This document shows positions 9,489-19,141 of a DNA stretch of 64,000 nt, in pieces. Position numbers and translations under genes: made by a program. Under the pieces are notes generated by a model. That model made no database searches. It was not told the DNA's origin and saw only the letters and a program-made list of their open reading frames with translations. Source of the DNA: Leisingera sp. ANG59 (GTDB lineage: Bacteria; Pseudomonadota; Alphaproteobacteria; Rhodobacterales; Rhodobacteraceae); the NCBI RefSeq assembly GCF_013317235.1, contig NZ_WLCM01000009.1:62001-126000 (forward strand), in the 5' to 3' direction. Each line of letters opens with the position of its first letter. Position 1 is the stretch's first letter.

Positions 9489-10298
9489 TCAAAGCCCCAG
9501 AACATCCACCATGTCGTACTGGCCTGGGCCTTTGTCCTGGCCCCACAGCGCGGCTTTCAGCGCGCCGCGGGCAAAGATCGCGCGGTCGGTGGCCAGGTGG
9601 CGCAGCACGATCCGCTCCCCCGCTGCGGCAAACAGCACGTCATGCTCCCCCACAATGTCGCCGCCGCGGATGGCGGTGAAGCCGATATCGCCGCGCTTGC
9701 GGGCGCCGGTGATGCCATCACGGCCGGAATCACGCACATCCGCCAGCTTGACACCGCGGCCTTCGGCAGCGGCTTCCCCCAGCATCAGCGCGGTACCCGA
9801 TGGCGCATCGACCTTATGGTGGTGATGCGCCTCGATCACCTCGATGTCAAAATCCTCATCCAGCGCGGCGGCAACTTTCTTGGTCAGCTGCACCAGCAGG
9901 TTCACACCCAGGCTCATGTTGCCCGCGCGGATGATCACCGCGTGACGTGATGCCGGTTCCAGCTGGGCAATCTGCTCGTCCGTCATGCCGGTCGTGCCGA
10001 TCACATGCACCGCGCGGGCCTGGGCTGCCAGCTTGGAAAAGGCCAGCGTTGCCTCTGGCGCGGTGAAGTCGATCACCGCCTGCGCCTTGGAAAAAGCCTC
10101 CAGCGCGTCGGCAGTCACGGTGACGCCAACCGGCTGGCCGCCCATCATCTCGCCCACGTCGCGCCCGACCCAGTCGTGGCCCTCGCGCTCCACGGCTCCG
10201 GCCAGCGTGGCCTTATCGCTCTCCAGCACCGTCTTGATCAGCATCTGCCCCATGCGGCCCGATGCGCCGGTAATCACGATCCCTGGTTTGTGAGTCAT
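9489..10298 (-). CDS. dapB: 4-hydroxy-tetrahydrodipicolinate reductase
   Basis: A 269-residue NAD(P)H-dependent reductase of the diaminopimelate/lysine pathway. The Rossmann nucleotide site is [13 protein letters not shown] near the N-terminus, and the catalytic/substrate motif [13 protein letters not shown] lies about two thirds along. The start at 10296-10298 ([11 protein letters not shown]) has AAGGAA about 9 nt upstream. A longer frame begins 25 codons earlier but adds unrelated residues. It diverges from rbfA by 86 nt. dapD and dapE occur elsewhere in this window, so the succinylase route is encoded here in scattered single genes. Confidence 0.96.
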   Translation of the reverse strand: MTHKPGIVITGASGRMGQMLIKTVLESDKATLAGAVEREGHDWVGRDVGEMMGGQPVGVTVTADALEAFSKAQAVIDFTAPEATLAFSKLAAQARAVHVIGTTGMTDEQIAQLEPASRHAVIIRAGNMSLGVNLLVQLTKKVAAALDEDFDIEVIEAHHHHKVDAPSGTALMLGEAAAEGRGVKLADVRDSGRDGITGARKRGDIGFTAIRGGDIVGEHDVLFAAAGERIVLRHLATDRAIFARGALKAALWGQDKGPGQYDMVDVLGL

Positions 10299-10384
10299 TG
10301 GCCCATTTCCTTGTTCAAGCTGGTTTTGTCCTACATCGCCGGGCAGCGCTTGGCAAAGCCTGCGATCCGGCATAGATCGGAACT

Positions 10385-10780
10385 ATGGCAAAGAACAAAT
10401 TCCACGATGGCCCCGGCCCCTCGCAGCGGCAGCTTCGCGTCGGCGAACTGATCCGCCGCTCGCTCTCCGAAGTGCTGGCGCGCGGCGATGTGCATGACCC
10501 GGACCTGAACCGCATGTCGATCACCGTCGGCGAGGTGCGCACCTCGCCGGACCTGAAAATCGCCACCGCCTTTGTGCTGCCTCTGGGCGGCAAGGGACAG
10601 GAGGACGTGCTGAAACTGCTGGCCCGCAACAAGAGCGAGCTGCGCCGGACGGTCGGCAAGAAGCTGGGCCTGAAGTTCACGCCGGATCTGCGGTTCCGGC
10701 TGGACGAGACCTTCGACCAGATGGATGAAACCCGGCGGATGCTGAGCCAGGACGCGGTGCGCCGCGACGTGGAAGAGTGA
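10385..10780 (+). CDS. rbfA: 30S ribosome-binding factor A
   Basis: A 131-residue KH-like protein. It matches the family through the N-terminal [19 protein letters not shown] helix, the [20 protein letters not shown] strand region and the C-terminal [11 protein letters not shown]. It binds the 30S subunit and helps 16S rRNA 5'-end maturation and cold adaptation. Length is normal for alphaproteobacteria. The next gene starts with GTG inside its stop region (4-nt overlap), so the two are likely co-translated. Confidence 0.95.
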   Translation: MAKNKFHDGPGPSQRQLRVGELIRRSLSEVLARGDVHDPDLNRMSITVGEVRTSPDLKIATAFVLPLGGKGQEDVLKLLARNKSELRRTVGKKLGLKFTPDLRFRLDETFDQMDETRRMLSQDAVRRDVEE

Positions 10781-11526
10781 TCCGCAAGGCCGCCTTTCTG
10801 CTGATGGCGCTGTGGACCGCACCCGCGGCCGGCGCGGTCGAATGCAGCGATGTGGCCTATGAGGGCAACCGGTACTCGATCTGCGAGGTGGACGCCGCCA
10901 AGGAACAGCTGCAGCTGTTCCTGCGCGACGGCAACGGCCAGGTCTACGGCCACTTCTCAACCCTGGAGGAGGCGCTGGCTGAGGGCGGCAAGGCCCTGGC
11001 CTTTGCCACCAACGCTGGCATGTATCACACGGACCGCTCCCCAGTCGGGCTTTATGTCGATGAAGGCGGTGAGGCGATGCGGCTGGTGACCAATGCCGGT
11101 CCAGGCAACTTCGGCCTTCTGCCGAACGGTGTGCTGTGCATCCGTAGCGGCAGGGCCGACGTGTTTGAAACCCTTGCGTTCGAGAAGGCCGCACCCGGCT
11201 GTACCTATGCCACCCAATCCGGACCAATGCTGGTGATCGATGGCGAGCTGCATCCGCGGTTCCTGGCCGATTCCGACAGCTATTACATCCGCAACGGTGT
11301 TGGCACCTCGGCGGACGGCAGGCGCGCGGTCTTTGCAATCTCGCGCAATGCGGTGACGTTTCACCAGTTCGGCAGCCTGTTCCGGGACCACCTGAAGCTC
11401 CCCAATGCACTGTATTTCGACGGCAATATCTCGCGCCTGCACGCGCCGCAGCTGGGTCGCAGCGATGCGGGCTTCATGATGGGGCCGATCGTGGGCGTGG
11501 TCGAAGACGCCCAGCCAGCTGACTGA
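10777..11526 (+). CDS. Phosphodiester glycosidase (NAGPA/DUF2233) family exported protein
   Basis: A 249-residue protein starting with GTG inside the rbfA stop region (4-nt overlap). The N-terminus has a cleavable-type signal peptide ending AAGA (about residue 19). The body shows DUF2233/NAGPA features: [40 protein letters not shown] and the C-terminal [13 protein letters not shown]. The family is related to human N-acetylglucosamine-1-phosphodiester alpha-N-acetylglucosaminidase. The bacterial substrate is unknown, and a periplasmic glycan or phosphodiester is an inference. Coupling to rbfA probably reflects position, not shared function. Confidence 0.85.
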   Translation: MIRKAAFLLMALWTAPAAGAVECSDVAYEGNRYSICEVDAAKEQLQLFLRDGNGQVYGHFSTLEEALAEGGKALAFATNAGMYHTDRSPVGLYVDEGGEAMRLVTNAGPGNFGLLPNGVLCIRSGRADVFETLAFEKAAPGCTYATQSGPMLVIDGELHPRFLADSDSYYIRNGVGTSADGRRAVFAISRNAVTFHQFGSLFRDHLKLPNALYFDGNISRLHAPQLGRSDAGFMMGPIVGVVEDAQPAD

Positions 11527-11532
11527 GCCCTC

Positions 11533-12435
11533 TCAGCCCGGGCGCTTGCGCATTTGCCGGATCATCGGCACCGAGTAGATCGCCAAGGCGGCCCAGATCA
11601 TCGGAAAGGCGATCATCCGGGCGCGGCCGAACTCTTCGCCGAACAGCAGCACCGCGGCCAGCATGATCATCGTCGGGGCGATGTACTGCAGGATTCCCAT
11701 GGTCGACAGCCGCACCAGCTTGGCGCCATTGGCATAGACGATCAGCGGCACTGCCGTGACGGCGCCGCAGCCCAACAGCAACGCTGTGTCGGAGAATGAA
11801 GCGCCGATGTTGCTGTTTCCAGTGAAGGTAAGATAGCCGAAGTACCCAAGCGCCGGAGGCAGAAGGATCAGCACTTCCAGCAGGAAACCCTGGTTGGGGC
11901 CGATCGGCAGGGACTTCTTGAAGAAGGCATAAAATCCCCAGGACAAGGTCAGGCCAACAGCGACCCAGGGCACCCTGCCCGCCTCCAGCGTCAGAACCAG
12001 CACCGCCGCCGCGGCCAGCGCCACGGCGGCCATTTGCGCCTTGCCAAGGGGCTCACGCAGCAGCAGCGCACCCAGCGCGATACTGAACAGCGGGTTGATG
12101 TAGTAGCCAAGCGCGGCATCCAGCGCCCGTCCGGCTGCGATAGACCAGACGTAGATACCCCAGTTGACAGAAATCAGCGCCGCAGTGATGCAGGCCATGC
12201 CCAGCATCCGCGGATTATTCAGCGCTGCCCGCAGATCTTTGGTGCGGCGCAGGAAAATCAGCAGTGCGCCCGCCACCGGCACCGACCAGATCACCCGGTG
12301 AGTGACGATCTCAGCCGCTGGAACATGCGACAGCGCCTTCATGTACAGCGGCAGGAATCCCCACAGCAGATAGGCGGTGACGGCAAAGACCAGACCGCGG
12401 GGCGTATCCAGGTTTTCAGCGGGTTGCGGTGTCAT
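11533..12435 (-). CDS. rarD: EamA/RarD family permease
   Basis: A 300-residue integral membrane protein of the drug/metabolite transporter superfamily with about ten hydrophobic segments. It opens with GLVFAVTAYLLWGFLPLYMKAL and includes SVNWGIYVWSI, characteristic of RarD-type EamA proteins. Substrate is not known for most members. ATG at 12433-12435 is chosen because CAGGAG lies about 7 nt upstream; a GTG eight codons earlier lacks a site. It converges on the rbfA-linked gene with a 6-nt gap. Confidence 0.85.
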   Translation of the reverse strand: MTPQPAENLDTPRGLVFAVTAYLLWGFLPLYMKALSHVPAAEIVTHRVIWSVPVAGALLIFLRRTKDLRAALNNPRMLGMACITAALISVNWGIYVWSIAAGRALDAALGYYINPLFSIALGALLLREPLGKAQMAAVALAAAAVLVLTLEAGRVPWVAVGLTLSWGFYAFFKKSLPIGPNQGFLLEVLILLPPALGYFGYLTFTGNSNIGASFSDTALLLGCGAVTAVPLIVYANGAKLVRLSTMGILQYIAPTMIMLAAVLLFGEEFGRARMIAFPMIWAALAIYSVPMIRQMRKRPG

Positions 12436-12549
12436 GCGGCGCTCCTGTTCAGAGCGCACTTATGGCTGATTTTGAACCGGATGGAACTTTGTATTCCGTG
12501 ATACCGGGTATTCAGCTGCGTTATGGGCCGCAGCCCCCTGCCCCAACAG

Positions 12550-12577
12550 AAAAAACGGCCCCGGAAACCGGAGCCGC
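12550..12577 (-). terminator. Rho-independent terminator of dnaA
   Basis: On the minus strand CGGCTCCGG, loop TTT and CCGGGGCCG form a 9-bp stem with one T-G pair, followed directly by TTTTTTC. It lies about 30 nt after the dnaA stop. Confidence 0.88.
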
Positions 12578-12607
12578 AAGTCAATCGTATTGGGGTGCGG
12601 GTACGCG

Positions 12608-14011
12608 TCAGGCTTCCAGCGACCGACGCAGCATCTCCACGTCTTCGGCGATCTGGCCGTCGGTCAGCTTCAGCTCCTCGATGCGCTTGACGCCGTGCAT
12701 CACGGTGGTGTGGTCGCGCCCGCCGAAGCGGCGACCGATCTCGGGCAGAGAGCGGCTGGTCAGCTGCTTGCACAGGTACATCGCCACCTGGCGCGGGCGC
12801 GCGTAGGAGCGCAGCCGCTTGGGGCCGATGATGTCGGACATGCGGATGTTGTAGTACTCGGAGACCTTGCGCTGGATTTCCTCGACGGTGATCTTACGCT
12901 CCGAGGCGCGCAGAACATCCGCCAGGCAGTCCTGGGTCAGATCCATGTCGATCTCGCGGCCGACCAGCGATGCAAAGGCGAACAGCCGGGTCAGGGCGCC
13001 CTCGAGCACGCGGACGTTGGTAGAGATCCGGTGCGCCAGGAACTCCAGCACGCCATCGGCGATGCGCAGGTCCGGGTAGGTTTCACGCTGCTGCTGCACC
13101 TTGGTCTGCAGGATGCCCAAGCGCAGTTCATAGTCGGTCGGGTGCAGGTCCACCACCAGACCGCACTGCAGGCGCGACTTCACCCGCTCCTCCAGGTCCT
13201 TGATCTCACCCGGCGCACGGTCGGCGGAGATGATGATCTGCTTGTTCTGGTCTACCAGCGCATTGAAGGTGTGGAAGAACTCCTCCTGGGTCGAATCCTT
13301 GCCGGCAATGAACTGAACGTCATCCACCATCAGCACGTCGACCGAGCGGAACAGGTGCTTGAAGTCCATCATCTTGCGTTCGCGCAGGGCCTGCACAAAG
13401 CGGTACATGAACTGTTCCGCCGACAGGTAAAGCACGTTCAGGGACGGGTTCTTTTCCTTCAGCTCCCAGGCAATGGCGTGCATCAGGTGGGTTTTACCCA
13501 AACCCACGCCGCCATACAGCACCAGCGGGTTGAAGGTCACTGGGCCGCCTTCACCGACACGGCGCGCAGCAGCATGGGCCAGTTCGTTCGGCTTGCCGAC
13601 AACAAAGCTGTCGAAGGTGAAGCGCGGGTCGAGCGGCGCAGCCTGCAGGGCCTCCAGCGTGTCCCTTCCAGAGGAAGAGGCTGCGGGCGCAGTCATCACA
13701 GCCGCATCGCCGTCAGCGCTGCCGTAGGCCTCAGCATCCGCAACAGGCTCCGCCGGGCGCGCCGGGCTATTCGCCGCCACCCGGAAGGCCAGGCGCTGAA
13801 CCTGTTCGCCGGACATCGACAGCTCATGCAGAATCAGGTCTGCAAAATTCTGGCTGACATAATTGCCCATGAAATTGGTCGGCACTTTGAAGATAGCGAC
13901 ACCGCCATCCACCGCGTCAAATTCCAAAGGTTCAATCCAGGTCGTGAAATTGTTCTGGCCGACCGTTTTCAACAGCCGGTTTCTGAGCTGTCCCCATTTT
14001 TCTTCTGTCAT
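12608..14011 (-). CDS. dnaA: Chromosomal replication initiator DnaA
   Basis: A 467-residue AAA+ initiator that binds DnaA boxes and opens oriC. Domain I is at the N-terminus (EEKWGQLRNRLLKTVGQNNF, WIEPLEF). A linker of about 60 Ala/Pro-rich residues follows. The AAA+ domain has Walker A GGVGLGKTHL and Walker B VLMVDDVQFI. The C-terminal DNA-binding domain carries RPRQVAMYLCKQL and GGRDHTTVMHG. The ATG at 14009-14011 has GAGG 8 nt upstream; an earlier in-frame GTG overlaps that site and is rejected. It is followed by a strong terminator. Confidence 0.97.
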   Translation of the reverse strand: MTEEKWGQLRNRLLKTVGQNNFTTWIEPLEFDAVDGGVAIFKVPTNFMGNYVSQNFADLILHELSMSGEQVQRLAFRVAANSPARPAEPVADAEAYGSADGDAAVMTAPAASSSGRDTLEALQAAPLDPRFTFDSFVVGKPNELAHAAARRVGEGGPVTFNPLVLYGGVGLGKTHLMHAIAWELKEKNPSLNVLYLSAEQFMYRFVQALRERKMMDFKHLFRSVDVLMVDDVQFIAGKDSTQEEFFHTFNALVDQNKQIIISADRAPGEIKDLEERVKSRLQCGLVVDLHPTDYELRLGILQTKVQQQRETYPDLRIADGVLEFLAHRISTNVRVLEGALTRLFAFASLVGREIDMDLTQDCLADVLRASERKITVEEIQRKVSEYYNIRMSDIIGPKRLRSYARPRQVAMYLCKQLTSRSLPEIGRRFGGRDHTTVMHGVKRIEELKLTDGQIAEDVEMLRRSLEA

Positions 14012-14308
14012 GCTGCGCCTCACGCATCCCCAAAAAGCAGCGGCCCCTTTGCCGGGCCAATTCTATTCTTACCCCCAGCCACCCGGGGGGCATTCACGCA
14101 CAGGGTTACCGTGTGCGGACCAGCAGTGGCCGCATCGCCCGGAGGCTAGACGTTCGTTTTGAAACAGCAAGGACAGCCGCATAAAGCGGCAGATTCGCCG
14201 TTACGAACAGTATCGCACACAATTGAGACAAGGCTGCTGACCATAACCGATGCAGCAGTGGATCCCGGCCAGATGAGCGCATCAAATGCGCCTCGTGCCG
14301 AGCAACCT

Positions 14309-14336
14309 GGCAATCTTGATGCCCGTCAAGATTGCC
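14309..14336. repeat. Perfect 11-bp inverted repeat upstream of dnaA
   Basis: GGCAATCTTGA at 14309-14319 is exactly repeated in inverse orientation at 14326-14336 around the 6-nt loop TGCCCG. There is no T run on either side, so it is not a typical terminator. It lies about 300 nt upstream of the dnaA start codon. It may be a leader stem-loop in dnaA mRNA or a protein binding site. Confidence 0.6.
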
Positions 14337-14482
14337 GCGAGCAGCCTGTCCCCCCAGCGAGTGAATCGCTGTAACAGTGGTAGCAATTTGAGGGGGGCAG
14401 CGGCAACGAAACTATGATGTTGACTCTGCCTTTGGCGGCAAAGAATCTCCGGCGCCCAGCGAGTCCGCACAAGGGTTTTCCA

Positions 14483-14513
14483 AAAAAACAAGGCGCTGCA
14501 ATCTGCAGCGCCC
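14483..14513 (-). terminator. Rho-independent terminator of rpsT
   Basis: A perfect 9-bp stem (14492-14500 with 14504-14512, loop of 3) is followed on the minus strand by TTGTTTTTTT. It lies 46 nt after the rpsT stop. Confidence 0.93.
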
Positions 14514-14558
14514 TGACAACTTTTCAACGGCCAGTGAGCCTGCTCAGCAGAGCGAATC

Positions 14559-14822
14559 TCAGGCCAGCGCCTTCACGCGTGCGGACAGGCGCGAGATTTT
14601 CCGGGAAGCGGTGTTTTTGTGATACACACCCTTGGTTACGCCGCGCATCAGCTCGGGCTGAGCGGCGCGCAGAGCGGCAGTTGCGGCTTCTTTGTCGCCG
14701 GAAGCGATGGCTTCTTCAACTTTACGCAGGAAGGTGCGGATGCGCGAACGACGGGCTTTGTTGACGGCAAAGCGCTTCTCGTTCTGACGTGCGCGCTTCT
14801 TGGCCTGGGGCGAATTTGCCAT
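14559..14822 (-). CDS. rpsT: 30S ribosomal protein S20
   Basis: An 87-residue basic protein starting [17 protein letters not shown], with the [14 protein letters not shown] helix and the [17 protein letters not shown] segment, all diagnostic of S20. It binds 16S rRNA early in 30S assembly. It is monocistronic, bounded downstream by a strong terminator. The position next to dnaA is conserved in many alphaproteobacteria. Confidence 0.98.
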   Translation of the reverse strand: MANSPQAKKRARQNEKRFAVNKARRSRIRTFLRKVEEAIASGDKEAATAALRAAQPELMRGVTKGVYHKNTASRKISRLSARVKALA

Positions 14823-14984
14823 GGTGTCTGACCTTATCTTCAGGTTCTGTTTCTATCGGACGCAATGCCAACCAGCCCCGGGTCATTCACCGGTGTGATT
14901 CTAGCCTGAGCGGGCTGCACGCGCATGTATGAGGGCGGCGTTTAGCTAACTCTGCACGGAAATGCAAGGGCGCTGGCCCGGAAT

Positions 14985-15014
14985 GCGAAACGGCGGGCTG
15001 TGCAGCCCGCCGTT
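14985..15014. terminator. Hairpin after the enoyl-CoA hydratase gene
   Basis: A 12-bp perfect inverted repeat (14989-15000 with 15003-15014) with a 2-nt TG loop lies 20 nt after the stop of the minus-strand enoyl-CoA hydratase gene. In practice the loop will open to four bases. The minus-strand tail is only weakly T-rich. Confidence 0.7.
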
Positions 15015-15034
15015 CCCTTGTCTGCTTAGGCAGC

Positions 15035-15811
15035 TCACTTGTCGCGGAACTGCGCCTCGCGCTTTTCCAGGAAGGCGGCCATGCCTTCTTTCTGGTCTTC
15101 GGTCGCAAACATCGAATGGAACACGCGGCGCTCGAACAGAATGCCCTCGCTCAGCGGCAGCTCATAGGAGCGGTTCACGGCTTCCTTGACCGCCATCGCG
15201 GTCAGCAGCGATTTCTCAGCGATCTTCTGGGCCGCAGCGGTGGCTTCCTCAATCAGCTTTTTCGCGGGCACCACGCGCGACACCAGGCCCGCGCGTTCAG
15301 CCTCTTCGGCGTTCATAAAGCGGCCGGTCAGGTTCATGTCCATCGACTTGGACTTGCCCACATAGCGGGTCAGCCGCTGGGTGCCGCCGATACCGGCCAC
15401 AACGCCCAGGTTGATCTCCGGCTGGCCGAACTTGGCGGTTTCCGCGGCGATGATGAAATCGCACAGCATCGCTAGCTCGCAGCCGCCGCCCAGCGCATAG
15501 CCGGCAACCGCGGCAATAACCGGCTTGCGGATCGCCGAGATGCGGTCGTTGGCATCGGCAAACAGATTGGTGGAAAACACCTCGGTAAAGCTCATCTCCG
15601 ACATCTCCTTGATGTCGGCACCGGCGGCAAAGGCCTTTTCCGAGCCAGTCAGCACGATGCAGCGCACCTTGTCGCTGGCATCGGCCTCTTCCAGAGCATC
15701 GCAGAGCTCGCCAATGAGCTCCTTGTTGAGAGCGTTCATCGCCTCAGGGCGGTTCAGTTTTATGAGGCAAACGTGGTCCTGCACATCGACGTTGATCGTC
15801 TCGTAGGCCAT
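15035..15811 (-). CDS. Enoyl-CoA hydratase (crotonase family)
   Basis: A 258-residue crotonase-fold enzyme that hydrates 2-enoyl-CoA to 3-hydroxyacyl-CoA in fatty-acid or short-chain acyl-CoA breakdown. The oxyanion-hole segments are [12 protein letters not shown] and [15 protein letters not shown]. Both catalytic glutamates are retained (GGGCELAM and [16 protein letters not shown]), so hydratase activity is expected. It ends in a terminator-like hairpin and lies between mutM and rpsT. Exact acyl-chain specificity cannot be read from sequence. Confidence 0.92.
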   Translation of the reverse strand: MAYETINVDVQDHVCLIKLNRPEAMNALNKELIGELCDALEEADASDKVRCIVLTGSEKAFAAGADIKEMSEMSFTEVFSTNLFADANDRISAIRKPVIAAVAGYALGGGCELAMLCDFIIAAETAKFGQPEINLGVVAGIGGTQRLTRYVGKSKSMDMNLTGRFMNAEEAERAGLVSRVVPAKKLIEEATAAAQKIAEKSLLTAMAVKEAVNRSYELPLSEGILFERRVFHSMFATEDQKEGMAAFLEKREAQFRDK

Positions 15812-15874
15812 GATTTCTCTTTCGGTTGTTCCGTTCAGATCCGAGTCCTTACCAAAAGGGTCCCTCTGATCAAG

Positions 15875-16726
15875 CTATCTTTGGCACTTTACACAGTAGA
15901 AGGTGGAGCGCCCCGACTGGGTGATTCTGGCAATTGACCCCGCGCAACCCTCGCGGCGGCAGGGTTCGCCCTCGCGTCCGTATGCATCAAAACTGTGCTG
16001 AAAATATCCAAGTTCGCCAGAGGCTTGCCTGAAATCCTTGAGAGACGAGCCGCCCGCGCGGATGGCATCCTGCAGCACCTCGCGGATGATCGGCACCAGC
16101 GCCGCCACCCGATGCGCGGCAATCTGCCCGGCCTTGCGGCGTGGCGAAATTCCCGCACGGAACAGCGCTTCGCAGACGTAGATGTTACCAAGGCCCGCGA
16201 TGATTCCCTGATCCAGTAATGCCGATTTCACCGGCGTGTTGCGCCCTTTGAAGGCAGCCACCAGGTGATTTTCGTGGAAATCATTGCCCAGGGGCTCCGG
16301 CCCCAGCACTGCCAGCAGCTTGTGGGATTCGGCGGTGGCAGTCGCAAACAGATCCATCGCCCCGAACCGGCGCGGATCGTTGAAAGTGATGCGGGCGCCA
16401 TTGTCCATGTCCAAGATCACATGGTCATGCTTCTCCGCCTTTGGATGCTCATGCACGAACTGCCCCAGCGGAACGCCCGACACCGTCATCCGCCCCGACA
16501 TGCCGAGGTGAATGAGCAGGGTCTCATCCGTATCGAGATCGGCCAGGATGTATTTCGACCGCCGCCTGAGGGCATTGACCCGCGCGCCTGTCAGCCGCTC
16601 GGCCATCCGCTCCGGAAACGGCCAGCGCAGATCCGGGCGGTTCACCTGCGCCTTTGTGATCACCGCCCCCTCCATCGCAGGCGCCAAACCGCGTTTCACC
16701 GTCTCGACCTCGGGCAATTCTGGCAT
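15875..16726 (-). CDS. mutM: Formamidopyrimidine-DNA glycosylase
   Basis: A 283-residue bifunctional DNA glycosylase/AP lyase that removes 8-oxoguanine and FaPy lesions. It begins [14 protein letters not shown], so the mature N-terminal Pro2 nucleophile and Glu3 are present. Lys in RRRSKYIL matches the conserved lysine near residue 57. The C-terminal zinc finger is complete (CRREGCAG ... FYCVKCQR). The ATG at 16724-16726 has AGGAGG about 7 nt upstream; a longer frame adds 27 unrelated codons. It diverges from ubiE. Confidence 0.97.
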   Translation of the reverse strand: MPELPEVETVKRGLAPAMEGAVITKAQVNRPDLRWPFPERMAERLTGARVNALRRRSKYILADLDTDETLLIHLGMSGRMTVSGVPLGQFVHEHPKAEKHDHVILDMDNGARITFNDPRRFGAMDLFATATAESHKLLAVLGPEPLGNDFHENHLVAAFKGRNTPVKSALLDQGIIAGLGNIYVCEALFRAGISPRRKAGQIAAHRVAALVPIIREVLQDAIRAGGSSLKDFRQASGELGYFQHSFDAYGREGEPCRREGCAGSIARITQSGRSTFYCVKCQR

Positions 16727-16812
16727 TACACCCCTCCTGAACCAACGGGCCGCATTGTGCCTGCCCCACAGCGCCTTATAACAAGGGCCAAACTCAGCAA
16801 ACGGCAAGTGGC

Positions 16813-17565
16813 ATGAGCAACACCAGCGACAACACCACCCATTTCGGGTTCGAAACCGTCCGCGAAGAGGATAAGGCCGGCCGTGTGCAGGGGGTCTTCA
16901 ACTCGGTCGCCTCGAAATATGACATCATGAACGATGTGATGAGCGTCGGCATCCACCGGGTCTGGAAGGACGCGATGATGGACTGGCTGGCGCCGCGCCC
17001 GGGCCAGCGGCTGCTGGATGTGGCCGGCGGCACCGGCGACATCTCTTTCCGCTTCCTGAAACGCGCAGGCCATGGCCATTCCACCGTGCTGGACCTCACC
17101 CGTCCAATGCTGGAGGAAGGCCGCAAGCGCGCCGAGGCCGAACAGATGGCCGACAGCCTCGACTGGGTGACCGGCGACGCGATGAAGCTGCCGTTCAAAG
17201 ACAACACCTTCGACGTCTACACCATCTCCTTTGGCATCCGTAACGTGACCCGGCCGCAGGAGGCCCTGAACGAGGCCTACCGGGTGCTGCGCCCCGGCGG
17301 GCGGCTGATGGTGCTGGAATTCTCGCAGCTGCCGAATGACGGGCTGCAAAAGCTGTATGACCTCTATTCCTTCAACGTGATCCCGCGGATGGGGCAGATG
17401 ATTGCAGGGGATTACGACAGCTACCAGTACCTGGTGGAATCGATCCGCAACTTCCCGGACCAGGAGACTTTCCTGGGCATGGTCAAGCAGGCAGGGTTCG
17501 AGAATGCGAAATACCGCAACCTGTCGATGGGCATCGCCTGCCTGCATTCCGGCTGGAAGATCTGA
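16813..17565 (+). CDS. ubiE: Ubiquinone/menaquinone C-methyltransferase
   Basis: A 250-residue SAM methyltransferase that performs the C-methylation of the benzoquinol ring in ubiquinone synthesis. Family signatures are [17 protein letters not shown], the SAM motif [22 protein letters not shown] and [17 protein letters not shown]. The length is typical. It is followed 3 nt later by ubiB, forming a two-gene ubiquinone operon that diverges from mutM. Confidence 0.97.
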   Translation: MSNTSDNTTHFGFETVREEDKAGRVQGVFNSVASKYDIMNDVMSVGIHRVWKDAMMDWLAPRPGQRLLDVAGGTGDISFRFLKRAGHGHSTVLDLTRPMLEEGRKRAEAEQMADSLDWVTGDAMKLPFKDNTFDVYTISFGIRNVTRPQEALNEAYRVLRPGGRLMVLEFSQLPNDGLQKLYDLYSFNVIPRMGQMIAGDYDSYQYLVESIRNFPDQETFLGMVKQAGFENAKYRNLSMGIACLHSGWKI

Positions 17566-17568
17566 GCC

Positions 17569-19098
17569 ATGCGCGGCCCCCATAATATCCTGCGCCTGAT
17601 CCGAACAGGCGCCACTTTCGAGCGCACCGGCGCCATGCATTCTGTGCTGGAGGCGTTCGAGGCGCCCAAGCCCCTGCGCATGCTGGCCCGCACCCTGGGC
17701 TGGCCGTTCAAATGGCTGGGCTACAAGGGCGACCCCGCAATGCCGCCGGAAACCCGCGCGCTGAACGCGCTGGGGCCGGCCTATATCAAATTCGGCCAGG
17801 TGCTTTCGACCCGGCCCGATGTGGTGGGCAAGGATCTGGCCAATCAGTTGCGTGTGCTGCAGGACAAGCTGCCGCCGTTCTCTCGCGCCGCAGCGCTGGC
17901 CGAAGTGGAAAAGGAACTGGGCCGCCCGGTGTCCGAAATCTTCTCGGACTTCAGCGACCCGATCGCCGCCGCCTCTATTGCCCAGGTGCACCGGGCGACG
18001 CTGGCGGAAACCGGCGAAGAAGTGGCCGTCAAGGTGTTGCGCCCCGGCATCGAGCGCGCCTTCAACAAGGACGTCGACGCCTTCTATTTCGCGGCCCGCA
18101 TCGTCGACCTGTTCGCCCCCGGCGCCCGCCGCCTGAAGCCGATGGATGTGATCGAGCATTTCGACGGCGTGGTGCAGGGGGAGCTGGACCTGCGGCTGGA
18201 AAGTGCTGCTGCCTCGGAGTTTGCCGCCAACACGGCCAAGGACGAAGGCTTCCAGCTGCCGGAAATCCGCTGGGCCTATTCCGCCCGCCGGGTGATGACA
18301 ATGGGCTGGGCCGACGGCATTCCGCTCGGTGACAATGACGCGCTGGATGCGGCGGGCCATGACCGCAAGCTGCTGGCCAACCGGGTGCTGTCGCTGTTCC
18401 TGCGCCACGCGCTGCGCGACGGCTTCTTCCACGCCGACATGCACCAGGGCAACCTTAAGGTCGCCGCGAACGGCGATATCATTGCCTATGATTTCGGCAT
18501 TATGGGCCACATCGACGAATACACCCGCCGGGTCTACGCCGAGATTCTCTACGGCTTCATCAAACGCGACTACAAACGCGTGGCCGAAGTTCATTTCGAA
18601 GCCGGCTATGTGCCTGCCAACCGCGATGTCGATGAATTCGCCCGTGCCCTGCGCGCCGTGGGCGAGCCGATCTTCGGCATGGACGCCTCGCAGATCTCGA
18701 TGGGCCGCCTGCTGAACTACCTGTTCGAAGTCACAGAGCGGTTCGGTATGGAAACCCGCACCGAGCTGATCCTGCTGCAGCGCACCATGGTGGTGGTTGA
18801 AGGCGTCGCCCGTTCGCTGGATCCGCGTATCAACATCTGGGAGGCGGCCCGGCCGGTGGTCGAAGACTATATCAAGAAATCCATCGGCCCCCGCGCTGTC
18901 GTCACCGACCTGCTGGACACCGCCAAGGTGATGGCCCGCTTTGGCCCCCGCCTGCCCGCGCTGGTGGAACAGGCGCTGATCGCGCAAGCAGCGCAGAATG
19001 GCGTACGGCCTCGCAGCAGCAGAAGCTGGGTGACCCCCGCTGTTCTGGGTGCAGCAGGCGCAACCGGCATCTTCGCTGTGATTGCCTTGCTGGTCTGA
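17569..19098 (+). CDS. ubiB: Ubiquinone biosynthesis kinase-like protein UbiB
   Basis: A 509-residue ABC1/ADCK-family atypical kinase required for ubiquinone synthesis, thought to act as an ATPase that makes membrane-bound intermediates accessible. Family signatures seen: the KxGQ motif in YIKFGQVLSTRPD, an Ala-rich loop in PIAAASIAQVHRA, VAVKVLRPGI with the ATP-site lysine, and HADMHQGNLKV with IAYDFGIMG for the catalytic and metal-binding loops. Hydrophobic segments at the extreme C-terminus (TPAVLGAAGATGIFAVIALL) anchor it to the membrane. It begins 3 nt after ubiE. Confidence 0.96.
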   Translation: MRGPHNILRLIRTGATFERTGAMHSVLEAFEAPKPLRMLARTLGWPFKWLGYKGDPAMPPETRALNALGPAYIKFGQVLSTRPDVVGKDLANQLRVLQDKLPPFSRAAALAEVEKELGRPVSEIFSDFSDPIAAASIAQVHRATLAETGEEVAVKVLRPGIERAFNKDVDAFYFAARIVDLFAPGARRLKPMDVIEHFDGVVQGELDLRLESAAASEFAANTAKDEGFQLPEIRWAYSARRVMTMGWADGIPLGDNDALDAAGHDRKLLANRVLSLFLRHALRDGFFHADMHQGNLKVAANGDIIAYDFGIMGHIDEYTRRVYAEILYGFIKRDYKRVAEVHFEAGYVPANRDVDEFARALRAVGEPIFGMDASQISMGRLLNYLFEVTERFGMETRTELILLQRTMVVVEGVARSLDPRINIWEAARPVVEDYIKKSIGPRAVVTDLLDTAKVMARFGPRLPALVEQALIAQAAQNGVRPRSSRSWVTPAVLGAAGATGIFAVIALLV

Positions 19099-19141
19099 AA
19101 CCAGCACTTTCACCGCTGTTACTTGCATCTCCCCAGGCGGG

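Larger units (their letters stand above)
14012..14558. other. 547-bp non-coding region between rpsT and dnaA
   Basis: It holds the rpsT terminator (14483-14513), the presumed dnaA promoter and leader, and a perfect 11-bp inverted repeat at 14309-14336. I searched by eye for TTATCCACA-like DnaA boxes and for an AT-rich unwinding stretch and found neither, so I do not call an origin here. Short reading frames in it start inside the terminator or lack a ribosome site. Confidence 0.7.

Noticed and set aside
14282-14527. 81-codon minus-strand frame between rpsT and dnaA
   Set aside because: It begins in or beside the rpsT terminator and runs through the inverted repeat; composition does not look coding.
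14012-14558. Possible oriC next to dnaA
   Set aside because: No cluster of TTATCCACA-like boxes and no AT-rich unwinding segment seen by eye; in many alphaproteobacteria the origin is not beside dnaA. A DnaA-box search and GC-skew plot would decide.
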